This document shows, in pieces, positions 11,925-24,775 of a DNA stretch of 64,000 bases. Numbering within the stretch: the first letter of the stretch is position 1; each line of letters begins with the position of its first letter. The DNA is taken from the NCBI RefSeq assembly GCF_051401765.1, contig NW_027480422.1:12728001-12792000 (forward strand). Reading direction: 5' to 3'. Below the pieces are notes generated by a model. The model did no database searches. It was not told the origin of the DNA and saw only the letters and a program-made list of their open reading frames with translations. Source of the DNA: Calliopsis andreniformis (Eukaryota > Arthropoda > Insecta > Hymenoptera > Andrenidae). The position numbers and the translations under genes were made by a program.

Positions 11925-12397
11925 TACTTTCACACTGGTTGCAATTACTCCTTTTATCCGATGGAAAAACTGTTGCATCGTTATTGTATTTTATGCTTCT
12001 GGCGTTAAATTCTAAGTCCCTAACTATGCGATCTGGTGGAGCAACGCCCTGTAGTTAAGCCTAGGTTGCGCGGAACGTAGAAATGACCATTACCTTCACA
12101 CTGCTTGCAATTATACATTCTATACAATGGAAAAACTGTGGTACTTATGTTGTATTTTATTCTTCTGGCGTTGAATTCTAAGTCCATAGCTATTCGATCT
12201 GGTGGAGCTACGCCCTAGAGTGAAGCCTAGGTTACCCGGAACATAGAAATGACCAGTACTTTCACACTGGTTGCAGGTTTCCTGTTATACGATGGAAAAA
12301 CTGTTGCATTTTTATTGTATTTTATGCTTCTGGCGTTGTAATCAAAGTCCCTAACTATTCGATCTGGTGGAGCAGCGCCCTGGAGTTAAGCCTAGGT

Positions 12398-13226
12398 TGC
12401 CCGGAACGTAGAAATGACCATAACTTTCACACTGGTTGCAATTATTCGTTTTATACAATGGAAAAACTGTTCTATTTATTTTGTATTTTATGCTTCGGGC
12501 GTTTTCATCTAAGGCCCTAACTACTCGATCTGGTGCAGCAACGCTCTAAAGTGAAGCCTAGGTTGCCCGGAACGTAGAAATGACCATTACCTTCACACTG
12601 CTTGCAATTATACATTCTATACAATGGAAAAACTGTGGTACTTATGTTGTATTTTATTCTTCTGGCGTTGAATTCTAAGTCCATAGCTATTCGATCTGGT
12701 GGAGCTACGCCCTAGAGTGAAGCCTAGGTTACCCGGTACATAGAAATGACCAGTACTTTCACACTGGTTGCAGGTTTCCTGTTATACGATGGAAAAACTG
12801 TTGCATTTTTATTGTATTTTATGCTTCTGGCGTCGTATTCAAAGTCCCTATCTATTCGATCTGGTGGAGCAACGCCCTGGAGTTAAGCCTAGATTGCCCG
12901 GAACGTAGAAATGACCATAACTTTCACACTGTTTGCAATCATTCATATTATACGATGGAAAAGCTGTTGTATTTATATTGTATTTTATGCTTCTCGAGTT
13001 GACTTCTAAGGCCGTAGCTATTCGGTGTGGTGGAGCAACGCCCAAGAGTGAAACCTAGGTTGCCGGGAACGCAGAAATGACCATTACTTTCACACGGTTT
13101 GCAATTATTCATATTATACAGTGGAAAAACTGTTGTATTTATATTGTATTTTATGCTTCTGGCATTGACTTCTAAGGCCCTAACTATTCGATGTGGTGGA
13201 GGAACGCCCTAGAGTGAAGCCTAGCT
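12398..13226 (+). repeat. Type cassette F-A-B-C-D, best-defined example
   Basis: Five consecutive types in register. F 12398-12563 (TTCTATTTATTTTG, GGGCGTTTTCATC). A 12564-12729 (ATACATTCTATACAATGG, GTGGTACTTATG). B 12730-12894 (GCAGGTTTCCTG, GCGTCGTATTCAAAG, 165 bp). C 12895-13060 (ATCATTCATATTATACG, GGAGTTGACTTC here written CGAGTTGACTTC, GCCGGGAACGCAG at its right edge). D 13061-13226 (ATTCATATTATACAGTGG, GGCATTGACTTC, GTGGAGGAACGCC). The order F-A-B-C-D is kept wherever the cassette reappears, so these are units of a higher-order repeat and not a random mixture. Confidence 0.85.
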
Positions 13227-13315
13227 TGCCCGGAACGTAGAAATGACCATAGCCTTCACACTGGTTGCAATTATTCCTGTTATACAAGGGAAAAACTGTT
13301 GTATTTATATTGTAT
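12452..13315 (+). repeat. F-A-B-C-D-E monomer cassette, copy 2
   Basis: Near-identical to 10463-11326. It parts from copy 1 inside the E monomer: copy 1 goes on with GTATATTATGCTTCTGGCG, this one with the C-type right half GTATTTTATGCTTCTGGAG. The junction is a chimeric monomer. Confidence 0.85.
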
Positions 13316-14312
13316 TTTATGCTTCTGGAGTTGACTTCTAAGGCCGTAGCTATTCGATGTGGTGGAGCAACGCCCAAGAGTGAAACCTAGGTTGCCCGGA
13401 ACGTAGAAATGACCATTACTTTCACACTGGTTGCAATTACTCCTTTTATCCGATGGAAAAACTGTTGCATCGTTATTGTGTTTTATGCTTCTGGCGTTAA
13501 ATTCTAAGTCCCTAACTATGCGATCTGGTGGAGCAACGCCCTGTAGTTAAGCCTAGGTTGCGCGGAACGTAGAAATGACCATTACCTTCACACTGCTTGC
13601 AATTATACATTCTATACAATGGAAAAACTGTTGTACATATGTTGTATTATATTCTTCTGGCGCTGAATTCTAAGTCCCTAGCTATTCGATCTGGTGGAGC
13701 AACGCCCTAGAGTGAAGCCTAGGTTACTGGGAACATAGAAATGACCTGTACTTTCACACTGGTTGCAGTTATTCCAGTTATACGATGTAAAAACTGTTGC
13801 ATTTTTATTGTATTTTAAGCCTCTGGTGTTGACTTCTAAGTTCCTAGCTATTCGATCTGGTAGAGCAACGCCCAAGAGTGAAACGTAGGTTGCCGGGAAC
13901 GCAGAAATGACCATTACTTTCACACTGTTTGCAATTATTCATATTATACAGTGGAAAAACTGTTGTATTTATATTGTATTTTATGCTTCTGGCATTGACT
14001 TCTAAGGCCCTAACTATTCGATGTGTTGGAGGAACGCCCAAGAGAGAAGCCTAGGTTGCCCGGAACGTAGAAATGACCATAGGCTTCACACTGGTTGCAA
14101 TTATTCCTGTTATACAAGGGAAAAACTGTTTTATTTATATTGTGTAGTATGCTTCTGGCGTTGACTTCATAGGCCCTAGCTATTCGATCTGTTGGAGCAA
14201 CGCCCTGGAGTTAACCCTAGGTTGCCCGGAACGTAGAAATGACCATAACTTTCACACTGGTTGCAATTATTCGTTTTATACAATGGAAAAACTATTCTAT
14301 TTATTTTGTATT

Positions 14313-15075
14313 TTATGCTTCGGGCGTTGACATCTAAGGGCCTAACTATTCGATCTGGTGCAGCGACGCTCTAGAATGAAGCCTAGGTTGCCCGGAACTT
14401 AGAAATGACCAGTACCTTCACACTGCTTGCAATTATACATTTTATACGATGGAAAAACTGTGGTACTTATGTTGTATTTTATTCTTCTGGCGTTGAATTC
14501 TAAGTCCATAGCTATTCGATCTGGTGGAGTTACGCCCTAGAGTGAAGCCTAGGTTACCCGGAACATAGAAATGACCAGTACTTTCACACTGGTTGCAGCT
14601 TTCCTGTTATACGATGGAAAAACTGTTGCATTTTTATTGTATTTTATGCTTCTGGCGTTGTAATCAAAGTCCCTAACTATTCGATCTGGTGGAGCAGCGC
14701 CCTGGAGTTAAGCCTAGGTTGCCCGGAACGTAGAAATGACCATAACTTTCACACTGGTTGCAATTATTCGTTTTATACAATGGAAAAACTGTTCTATTTA
14801 TTTTGTATTTTATGCTTCGGGCGTTTTCATCTAAGGCCCTAACTACTCGATCTGGTGCAGCAACGCTCTAAAGTGAAGCCTAGGTTGCCCGGAACGTAGA
14901 AATGACCATTACCTTCACACTGCTTGCAATTATACATTCTATACAATGGAAAAACTGTGGTACTTATGTTGTATTTTATTCTTCTGGCGTTGAATTCTAA
15001 GTCCATAGCTATTCGATCTGGTGGAGCTACGCCCTAGAGTGAAGCCTAGGTTACCCGGTACATAGAAATGACCAT
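14313..15075 (+). repeat. ~760 bp block shared with 16303-17065, copy 1
   Basis: Offset 1,990 bp (12 monomers). The block contains the ACGCTCTAGAATGAAG monomer, an A-type with GGAGTTACGCCC, the GTTGTAATCAAAG monomer, F and A. At about 15062-15080 the A monomer ending GGTACATAGAAATGACC is followed directly by a D-type monomer (ATTCATATTATACAGCGG). Types B and C are skipped here compared with the 16-17 kb copy. Confidence 0.82.
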
Positions 15076-16302
15076 TACTTTCACACTGTTTGCAATTATT
15101 CATATTATACAGCGGAAAAACTGTTGTATTTATATTGTATTTTATGCTTCTGGCATTGACTTCTAAGGCCCTAACTATTCGATGTGGTGGAGGAACGCCC
15201 TAGAGTGAAGCCTAGGTTGCCCGGAACGTAGAAATGACCATAGCCTTCACACTGGTTGCAATTATTCCTGTTATACAAGGGAAAAACTGTTGTATTTATA
15301 TTGTATATTATGCTTCGGGCGTTGACATCTAAGGCCCTAACTATTCGATCTGGTGGAGCAACGCCCTGTAGTTAAGCCTAGGTTGCGCGGAACGTAGAAA
15401 TGACCATTACCTTCACACTGCTTGCAATTATACATTCTATACAATGGAAAAACTGTGGTACTTATGTTGTATTTTATTCTTCTGGCGTTGAATTCTAAGT
15501 CCATAGCTAGTCGATCTGGTGGAGCTACGCCCTAGAGTGAAGCCTAGGTTACCCGGAACATAGAAATGACCAGTACTTTCACACTGGTTGCAGGTTTCCT
15601 GTTATACGATGGAAAAACTGTTGCATTTTTATTGTATTTTATGCTTCTAGCGTCGTATTCAAAGTCCCTATCTATTCGATCTGGTGGAGCAACGCCCTGG
15701 ACTTAAGCCTAGGTTGCCCGGAACGTAGAAATGACCATTACCTTCACACTGCTTGCTGTTATACATTTTATACGATGGAAAAACTGTTGTACATATGTTG
15801 TATTATATTCTTCTGGCGCTGAATTCTAAGTCCCTAGCTATTCGATCTGGTGGAGCAACGCCCTAGAGTGAAGCCTAGGTTACCGGGAACATAGAAATGA
15901 CCTGTACTTTCACACTGGTTGCAGTTAGTCCTGTTATACGATGTAAAAACTGTTGCATTTTTATTGTATTTTAAGCCTCTGGTGTTGACTTCTAAGTCCC
16001 TAGCTATTCGATCTGGTAGAGCAACGCCAAAGAGTGAAACCTAGGTTGCCGGGAACACAGAAATGACCATTACTTTCACACTGTTTGCAATTATTCATAT
16101 TATACAGTGGAAAAACTGTTGTATTTATATTGTATTTTATGCTTCTGGCATTGACTTCTAAGGCCCTAACTATTCGATGTGGTGGAGGAACGCCCAAGAG
16201 TGAAGCCTAGGTTGCCCGGAACGTAGAAATGACCATAGGCTTCACACTGGTTGCAATTATTCCTGTTATACAAGGGAAAAACTGTTGTATTTATATTGTG
16301 TA

Positions 16303-17065
16303 TTATGCTTCGGGCGTCGACATCTAAGGCCCTAACTATTCGATCTGGTGCAGCGACGCTCTAGAATGAAGCCTAGGTTGCCCGGAACTTAGAAATGACC
16401 AGTACCTTCACACTGCTTGCAATTATACATTTTATACGATGGAAAAACTGTGGTACTTATGTTGTACTTTATTCTTCTGGCGTTGAATTCTAAGTCCATA
16501 GCTATTCGATCTGGTGGAGTTACGCCCTAGAGTGAAGCCTAGGTTACCCGGAACATAGAAATGACCAGTACTTTCACACTGGTTGCAGCTTTCCTGTTAT
16601 ACGATGGAAAAACTGTTGCATTTTTATTGTACTTTATGCTTCTGGCGTTGTAATCAAAGTCCCTAACTATTCGATCTGGTGGAGCAGCGCCCTGGAGTTA
16701 AGCCTAGGTTGCCCGGAACGTAGAAATGACCATAACTTTCACACTGGTTGCAATTATTCGTTTTATACAATGGAAAAACTGTTCTATTTATTTTGTATTT
16801 TATGCTTCGGGCGTTTTCATCTAAGGCCGTAACTACTCGATCTGGTGCAGCAACGCTCTAAAGTGAAGCCTAGGTTGCCCGGAACGTAGAAATGACCATT
16901 ACCTTCACACTGCTTGCAATTATACATTCTATACAATGGAAAAACTGTGGTACTTATGTTGTATTTTATTCTTCTCGCGTTGAATTCTAAGTCCATAGCT
17001 ATTCGATCTGGTGGAGCTACGCCCTAGAGTGAAGCCTAGGTTACCCGGTACATAGAAATGACCAG
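16303..17065 (+). repeat. ~760 bp block shared with 14313-15075, copy 2
   Basis: Same monomer order as copy 1, then continuing into B, C and D. The first monomer is a hybrid whose left half is E-like (ATACAAGGGAAAAACTG, TTGTGTATTATGC) and whose right half has TTCGGGCGTCGACATC. Confidence 0.82.
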
Positions 17066-17586
17066 TACTTTCACACTGGTTGCAGGTTTCCTGTTATACG
17101 ATGGAAAAACTGTTGCATTTTTATTGTATTTTATGCTTCTGGCGTCGTATTCGAAGTCCCTATCTATTCGATCTGGTGGAGCAACGCCCTGGAGTTAAGC
17201 CTAGGTTGCCCGGAACGTAGAAATGACCATAACTTTCACACTGTTTGCAATCATTCATATTATACGATGGAAAAGCTGTTGTATTTATATTGTATTTTAT
17301 GCTTCTGGAGTTGACTTCTAAGGCCGTAGCTATTCGGTGTGGTGGAGCAACGCCCAAGAGTGAAACCTAGGTTGCCGGGAACGCAGAAATGACCATTACT
17401 TTCACACCGTTTGCAATTATTCATATTATACAGTGGAAAAACTGTTGTATTTATATTGTATTTTATGCTTCTGGCATTGACTTCTAAGGCCCTAACTATT
17501 CGATGTGGTGGAGGAACGCCCTAGAGTGAAGCCTAGGTTGCCCGGAACGTAGAAATGACCATAGCCTTCACACTGGTTGCAATTAT
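16764..17586 (+). repeat. F-A-B-C-D monomer cassette, copy 3
   Basis: Lies 4,312 bp (26 monomers) from copy 2. It ends inside an E/A chimeric monomer: CCATAGCCTTCACACTGG (type E) runs straight into TTGCAATTATACATTCTA (type A) near 17575-17595. A shorter A-B-C-D run follows at 18047-18640, 1,161 bp (7 monomers) further on. Confidence 0.85.
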
Positions 17587-18046
17587 ACATTCTATACAAT
17601 GGAAAAACTGTGGTACTTATGTTGTATTTTATTCTTCTGGCGTTGAATTCTAAGTCCATAGCTATTCGATCTGGTGGAGCAACGCCCTAGTGTGAAGCCT
17701 AGGTTACCGGGAACATAGAAATGACCTGTACTTTCACACTGGTTGCAGTTATTCCTGTTATACGATGGAAAAACTGTTACATTTTTATTGTATTTTAAGC
17801 CTCTGGTGTTGACTTCTAAGTCCCTAACTATTCGATCTGGTAGAGCAACGCCCTGGAGTTAAGCCTAGGTTGCCCAGAACGCAGAAATGATCATTACCTT
17901 CACACTGTTTGCGATTATTCATTTTATACGATGGTAAAACTGTTGTACTTATGTTGTATTTTATTCTTCTGGCGTTGAATTCTAAGTCCCTAGCAATTCG
18001 ATCTGGTGGAGCAACGCTCTAGAGTGAAGCCTAGGTTCCCCGGAAC

Positions 18047-18640
18047 ATAGAAATGACCATTAACTTCACACTGCTTGCAATTATACATTCTATACAATGG
18101 AAAAACTTTGGTACTTATGTTGTATTTTATTCTTCTGGCGTTGAATTCTAAGTCCATAGCTATTCGATCTGGTGGAGCTACGCCCTAGAGTGAAGTCTAG
18201 GATACCCGGTACATAGAAATGACCAGTACTTTCACACTGGTTGCAGGTTTCCTGTTATACGATGGAAAAACTGTTGCATTTTTATTGTATTTTATGCTTC
18301 TGGCGTCGTATTCAATGTCCCTATCTATTCGATCTGGTGGAGCAACGCCCTGGAGTTAAGCCTAGGTTGCCCGGAACGTAGAAATGACCATAACTTTCAC
18401 ACTGTCTGCAATCATTCATATTATACGATGGAAAAGCTGTTGTGTTTATATTGTATTTTATGCTTCTGGAGTTGACTTCTAAGGCCGTAGCTATTCGGTG
18501 TGGTGGAGCAACGCCCAATAGTGAAACCTAGGTTGCCGGGAACGCAGAAATGACCATTACTTTCACACTGTTTGCAATTATTCATATTATACAGTGGAAA
18601 AACTGTTGTATTTATATTGTATTTTATGCTTCTGGCGTTA
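18047..18640 (+). repeat. A-B-C-D cassette, copy 4 (short)
   Basis: Types A, B, C and the left half of D in the standard order, with private changes such as AACTTTGGTACTTATG and CAATGTCCCTATC. The D monomer changes near 18630 into a GCGTTAAATTCTAAGTCC right half, another within-monomer junction. Confidence 0.8.
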
Positions 18641-19290
18641 AATTCTAAGTCCCTAACTACGCGATCTGGTGGAGCAACGCCCTGTAGTTAAGCCTAGGTT
18701 GCGCGGAACGTAGAAATGACCATTACCTTCACACTGCTTGCAATTATACATTCTATACAATGGAAAAACTGTGGTACTTATGTTGTATTTTATTCTTCTG
18801 GCGTTGAATTCTAAGTCCATAGCTATTCGATCTGGTGGAGCTACGCCCTAGAGTGAAGCCTAGGTTACCCGGAACATAGAAATGACCAGTACTTTCACAC
18901 TGGTTGAAGGTTTCCTGTTATACGATGGAAAAACTGTTGCATTTTTATTGTATTTTATGCTTCTGGCGTCGTATTCAAAGTCCCTATCTATTCGATCTGG
19001 TGGAGCAACGCCCTGGACTTAAGCCTAGGTTGCCCGCAACGTAGAAATGACCATTACCTTCACACTGCTTGCTGTTATACATTTTATACGATGGAAAAAC
19101 TGTTGTACATATGTTGTACTATATTCTTCTGGCGCTGAATTCTAAGTCCCTAGCTATTCGATCTGGTGGAGCAACGCCCTAGTGTGAAGCCTAGGTTACC
19201 GGGAACATAGAAATGACCTGTACTTTCACACTGGTTGCAGTTATTCCTGTTATACGATGGAAAAACTGTTGCATTTTTATTGTATTTTAA

Positions 19291-19934
19291 GCCTCTGGTG
19301 TTGACTTCTAAGTCCCTAACTATTCGATCTGGTAGAGCAACGCCCTGGAGTTAAGCCTAGGTTGCCCAGAACGCAGAAATGATCATTACCTTCACACTGT
19401 TTGCGATTATTCATTTTATACGATGGTAAAACTGTTGTACTTATGTTGTATTTTATTCTTCTGGCGTTGAATTCTAAGTCCCTAGCAATTCGATCTGGTG
19501 GAGCAACGCTCTAGAGTGAAGCCTAGGTTCCCCGGAACATAGAAATGACCAGTACTTTCACACTGGTTACAGCTTTCCTGTTATACGATGGAAAAACTGT
19601 TGCATTTTTATTGTATTTTATGCTTCTGGCGTTGTATTCAAAGTCCCTAAGAATTCGATCTGGTGGAACAACGGCCTCCAGTTAAGGCTAGGTTGTCCGG
19701 AAAGTAGAAATGACCATAACTTTCACACTGTTTGCAATCATTCATTTTATGCGATGGAAAAGCTGTTGTATTTATATGGATTTTATGCTTCTGGAGTTGA
19801 CTTCTAAGGCCGCAGCTATTCGATGTGATGGAGCAACGCCCAAGAGTGAAGCGTAGGTTGCCCGGAACGTAGAAATGACCATTACTTTCACACTGGTTGC
19901 AACTATTCCTTTTATACGAAGGAAAAGCTGTTGT
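19291..19934 (+). repeat. ~645 bp segment shared with 7355-7998, copy 2
   Basis: Carries the same rare markers as copy 1. After TTATACGAAGGAAAAGCTG it continues with GTACTTATGTTGTATTTTAGG, which in the 8 kb region belongs to a monomer one repeat further on. This fits a one-monomer deletion by exchange. Confidence 0.83.
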
Positions 19935-20404
19935 ACTTATGTTGTATTTTAGGCTTCTGGCGTCGTATTCAAAGTCCTTATCTATTCGATCTGGTGGAGC
20001 AACGCCCTGGAGTTAAGCCTAGGTTGCCCGGAACGTAGAAATGACCATAACTTTGACACTGGTTGCAATTATTCCTGTTATACTATAGAAAAACTGTTGC
20101 ATTTTTATAGTATTTTATGCTTCTGGCGTTAAATTCTAAGTCCCTAGCTATGCGATCTGGTGGAGCAACGCCCTACAGTTAAGAAAAGGTTGCCCGGAAC
20201 GTAGAAATGACCTTTGCTTTCACACTCTTTGCAAATATACATTATATACGATGGAAATGCTGTTGTATTTATATTGTATTTTATGCATCTGGCGTTGGCT
20301 ACTTAGACCCTAACTATTCGATCTTGGTCAACAACGCCCTAGGGTGAAGCCTATGTCGCCCGGAACGTAGAAATGACCATAACATTCACACTGGTTGCAA
20401 TTAT

Positions 20405-20877
20405 TCGTTTTATACACTGGAAAAACTGTTCTATTTGTTTTGTATTTTGTGCTTCGGGCGTTGAATTCTAAGTCCCGAGCTATTCGATCTTGTGGAGCAG
20501 CGCCCTAGAGTGATGCCTAGGTTATCCGGAACATAGAAATGACCAGTCCTTTCACACTGGTTGTAGCTTTGCTGTTATGCGATGGTAAAACTGTTGCATT
20601 TTTACTGTATGTTGTGCTTCTGGCGTTGTATTCAAAGTCCCTAACTATTCGATCTGGTGGAGCAACGCCCTGGAGTTAAGCCTAGGTTGACCGGAACGTA
20701 GAAATGATCATAACTTTCACACTGTTTGCAATCATTCACTTTATACGATGGAAAAGCTGTTGTATTTATATTGTATTTCATGCTTCTGGAGCTGACTTCT
20801 AAGGCCGTAGCTATTCGATGTGGTGGAGCAACGCCCAAGAGTGAAACCTAGGTTGCCCGGAACGTAGAAATGACCAT
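20405..20877 (+). repeat. ~470 bp block shared with 11.4 kb and 24.6 kb, copy 2
   Basis: Matches 11452-11924 with a few private changes (TTGTAGCTTTGCTG, ATGTTGTGC). The following block, 20663-21230, matches 8395-8962, so this stretch is a mosaic of segments related to two separate places in the left half of the domain. Confidence 0.8.
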
Positions 20878-21230
20878 TACCTTCACACTGTTTGCGATTA
20901 TTCATTTTATACGATGGTAAAACTGTTGTCCTTATGTTGTATTTTATTCTTCTGGCGTTGAATTCTAAGTCCCTAGCTATTCGATCTGGTGGAGCAACAC
21001 CCTAGGGTGAAGCCTAGGTTACCCGGAGCGTAGAAATGACCTGTACTTTCACACTGGTTGCAATTACTCCTGTTATACTATAGAAAAACTGTAGCATTTT
21101 TATAGTATTTTATGCTTCTGGCGTTAAATTCTAAGTCCCTAACTATGCGATCTGGTGGAGCAACGCCCTACAGTTAAGCCCAGTTGCCGGAACCTAGAAA
21201 TGACCTTTACTTTCACACTGTTTCCAAATA
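20663..21230 (+). repeat. ~570 bp segment shared with 8395-8962, copy 2
   Basis: Shares TATTTCATGC, GTTGTCCTTATG, ACCCGGAGCGTAG and TTATACTATAG with copy 1. It overlaps the end of the preceding shared block. Its last monomer changes at about 21220 to ACTGTTTCCAAATATACAC, which is not in copy 1. Confidence 0.8.
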
Positions 21231-21645
21231 TACACTATATACGATGGAAAAGCTGTTGTATTTATATTGTATTTTATGCTTCTGGCGTTGACTTCTTAGG
21301 TCATAACAATTCGATATGGTGGAACAACGCCCTAGAGTGAAGCCTATGTTGCCTGGAACGTAGAAATGACCATAACTTTCAAACTGGTTGCAATTATTCG
21401 TTTTATACAATGGAAAAACTGTTCTATTTATTTTGTAGTATATGCTTCGCGCGTTGACTTCTAAGGCCGTGACTATTCGATCTGGTGGAGCAACGCTCTT
21501 GAGTGAAGCCTAGGTTGCCCGGAACGTAGAAATGACCATTACCTTAACACGACTTGCAATTATACATTTTATACGATGGAAAAACTGTTGTACTCATGTT
21601 GTATTTTATTCTTCTGGCGTTGAATTCTAAGTCCCTAGCTATTCG
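21190..21645 (+). repeat. ~455 bp block shared with 24174-24629, copy 1
   Basis: Markers are TTTCCAAATATACACTATA, GTCATAACAATTCGATATGG, TTTGTAGTATATGCTTCGCG and CCTTAACACGACTTGC. They recur 2,984 bp (18 monomers) downstream, inside the extra material that separates copies 1 and 2 of the 17-monomer repeat. Confidence 0.87.
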
Positions 21646-24115
21646 ATCTGGTGGAGCAACACCCTAGAGTGAAGCCTAGGTTACCCGGAACGTAGAAATG
21701 ACCAGTACTTTCACACTGGTTGCAGTTATTCCTGTTATAGGATGGAAAAACTGTTGCATTTTTATTGTATTTTATGCTACTGGCGCTGACTCCTAAGTCT
21801 CTAGCTATTCGATCTGGTGGTGCAAGGCCCTAGAGCGAAGCCTAGGTTGCCCGGAACGTGGAAATGACCATAACTTTAACACTGGTTGCAATTATTCCTG
21901 TTATACTATAGAAAAACTGTTGCATTTTTATAGTATTTTATGCTTCTGGCGTTAAATTCTAAGTCCCTAACTATGCGATCTGGTGGAGCAACGCCCTACA
22001 GTTAAGCAAAGGTTGCCCGGAACGTAGAAATGACCTTTGCTTTCACACTCTTTGCATATATACATAATATACGACGGAAAAGCTGTTGTATTTATATTGT
22101 ATTTTATGCATCTGGCGTTGGCTACTTAGGCCCTAACTATTCGATCTGGTGCAACAACGCCCTAGAGTGAAGCCTAGGTCGCCCGCAACGTAGAAATGAC
22201 CATAACTTTCACACTGGTTGCAATTATTCGTTTTATACAATGGAAAAACTGTTCTATTTATTTTGTATTTTATGCTTCGGGCGTTGACGTCTAAGGCCCT
22301 AACTATTCGATCTGGTGAAGCAACGCTCTAGAGTGAACCATAGGTTGCCCGGAACGTAGAAATGACCATTACCTTCACACTGCTTGCTGTTATACATTTT
22401 ATGCGATGGAAAAACTGTTGTACATATGGTGTATTATATTCTTCTGGCGCTGAATTCTATGTCCCTAGCTATTCGATCTGGTGGACCGATGCCCTAGAGT
22501 GAAGCCTAGGTTACCCGGAACATAGAAATCACTAGTGCTTTCACACTGGTTGCAGCTTTCCAGTTATACGATGGAAAAACTGTTGCATTTTTATTGTGTT
22601 TCATGCTTCAGGCGTTGTACTCAAAGTCCCTAACTAATCGATCTGGTGGAGCAACGCCCTGGAGTTAAGCCTAGGTTGCCCGGAACGTAGAAATGAGCAT
22701 AACTTTCACACTGGTTGCAATTATTCGTTTTATACAATGGAAAAACTGTTCTATTTATTTTGTATTTTATGCTTCGGGCGTTGACGTCTAAGGCCCTAAC
22801 TATTCGATCTGGTGAAGCAACGCTCTAGAGTGAAGCATAGGTTGCCCGGAACGTAGAAATGACCATTACCTTCACACTGCTTGCTGTTATACATTTTATA
22901 CGATGGAAAAACTGTTGTACATATGGTGTATTATATTCTTCTGGCGCTGAATTCTATGTCCCTAGCTATTCGATCTGGTGGACCTATGCCCTAGAGTGAA
23001 GCCTAGGTTACCCGGAACATAGAAATGACTAGTGCTTTCACACTGGTTGCAGCTTTCCAGTTATACGATGGAAAAACTGTTGCATTTTTATTGTATTTTA
23101 TGCTTCAGGCGTTGTACTCAAAGTCCCTAACTAATCTATCTGGTGGAGCAACGCCCTGGAGTTAAGCCTAGGTTGCCGGAAGGTAGAAATGACCATAACT
23201 TTCACACTGTTTGCAATCATTCATATTATACGATGGAAAAGCTGTTGTATTTATATTGTATTTTATGCTTCTGGAGTTGACTTCTAAGGCCGTAGCTATT
23301 CGGCGTGGTGGAGCAACGCCCAAGAGTGAAACCTAGGTTGCCGGGAACGCAGAAATGACCATTACTTTCACACTGTTTGCAATTATTCATATTATACAGT
23401 GGAAAAACTGTTGTATTTATATTGTATATTATGCTTCTGGCATTGACTTCTAAGGCCCTAACTATTCGATGTGGTGGAGGAACGCCCAAGAGTGAAGCCT
23501 AGGTTGCCCGGAACGTAGAAGTGACCATAGGCTTCACACTGGTTGCAATTATTCCTGTTATACAAGGGAAAAACTGTTGTATTTATATTGTATATTATGC
23601 TTCTGGCGTTGACTTCATAGGCCCCAGCTATTCGATCTGGTGGAGCAACGCCCTGGAGTTAAGCCTAGGTTGCCCGGAACGTAGAAATGACCATAACTTT
23701 CACACTGGTTGCAATTATTCGTTTTATACAATGGAAAAACTATTCTATTTATTTTGTATTTTATGCTTCGGGCGTTGACATCTAAGGCCCTAACTATTCG
23801 ATCTGGTGCAGCGACGCTCTAGAATGAAGCCTAGGTTGCCCGGAACGTAGAAATGACCAATACCTTCACACTGCTTGCAATTATACATTTTATACGATGG
23901 AAAAACTGTGCTACTTATGTTGTATTTTATCCTTCTGGCGTTGAATTCTAAGTCCATAGCTATTCGATCTGGTGGAGTTACGCCCTAGAGTGAAGCCAAG
24001 GTTACCCGGAACATAGAAATGACCAGTACTTTCACACTGGTTGCAGCTTTCCCGTTATACGATGGAAAAACTGTTGCATTTTTATTGTATTTTATGCTTC
24101 TGGCGTTGTAATCAA
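21640..24115 (+). repeat. 17-monomer higher-order repeat (2,818 bp), copy 1
   Basis: The leftmost of three near-identical units. The first ~340 bp of the unit is missing or replaced, since copies 2 and 3 have a GCGTTAGATTCTAAG monomer there. Internal landmarks are CAACAACGCC with CGCCCGCAACG at 22181, GTGGACCGATGCC at about 22491 and GTGGACCTATGCC at about 22978. The unit contains its own 3-monomer tandem duplication: 22198-22694 is repeated from 22695, an offset of 497 bp. The same landmarks occur 3,479 and 6,297 bp downstream. Confidence 0.93.
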
Positions 24116-24775
24116 AGTCCCTAACTATTCGATCTGGTGGAGCAACGCCCTGGAGTTAAGCCTAGGTTGCCCGGAACATAGAAATGACCATAACTTTCAC
24201 ACTGTTTCCAAATATACACTATATACGATGGAAAAGCTGTTGTATTTATATTGTATTTTATGCTTCTGGCGTTGACTTCTTAGGTCATAACAATTCGATA
24301 TGGTGGAACAACGCCCTAGAGTGAAGCCTATGTTGCCTGGAACGTAGAAATGACCATAACTTTCAAACTGGTTGCAATTATTCGTTTTATACAATGGAAA
24401 AACTGTTCTATTTATTTTGTAGTATATGCTTCGCGCGTTGACTTCTAAGGCCGTAACTATTTGATCTGGTGGAGCAACGCTCTTGAGTGAAGCCTAGGTT
24501 GCCCGGAACGTAGAAATGACCATTACCTTAACACGACTTGCAATTATACATTTTATACGATGGAAAAACTGTTGTACTCATGTTGTATTTTATTCTTCTA
24601 GCGTTGAATTCTAAGTCCCTAGCTTTCGATCTTGTGGAGCAGCGCCCTAGTGTGATGCCTAGGTTATCCGGAACATAGAAATGACCAGTACTTTCACACT
24701 GGTTGTAGCTTTCCTGTTATGCGATGGTAAAACTGTTGCATTTTTACTGTATTTTATGCTTCTGGCGTTGTATTC
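24116..24775 (+). repeat. Four-monomer insertion between higher-order repeat copies
   Basis: Copies 2 and 3 of the 17-monomer unit are 2,818 bp apart, but copies 1 and 2 are 3,479 bp apart. The extra 661 bp, four monomers, lies here. Most of it (24174-24629) is a close copy of 21190-21645 and the rest matches the 11.4/20.4 kb block. Either this segment was inserted in copy 1 or it is ancestral and was lost when copies 2 and 3 formed. The sequence alone does not decide. Confidence 0.82.
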
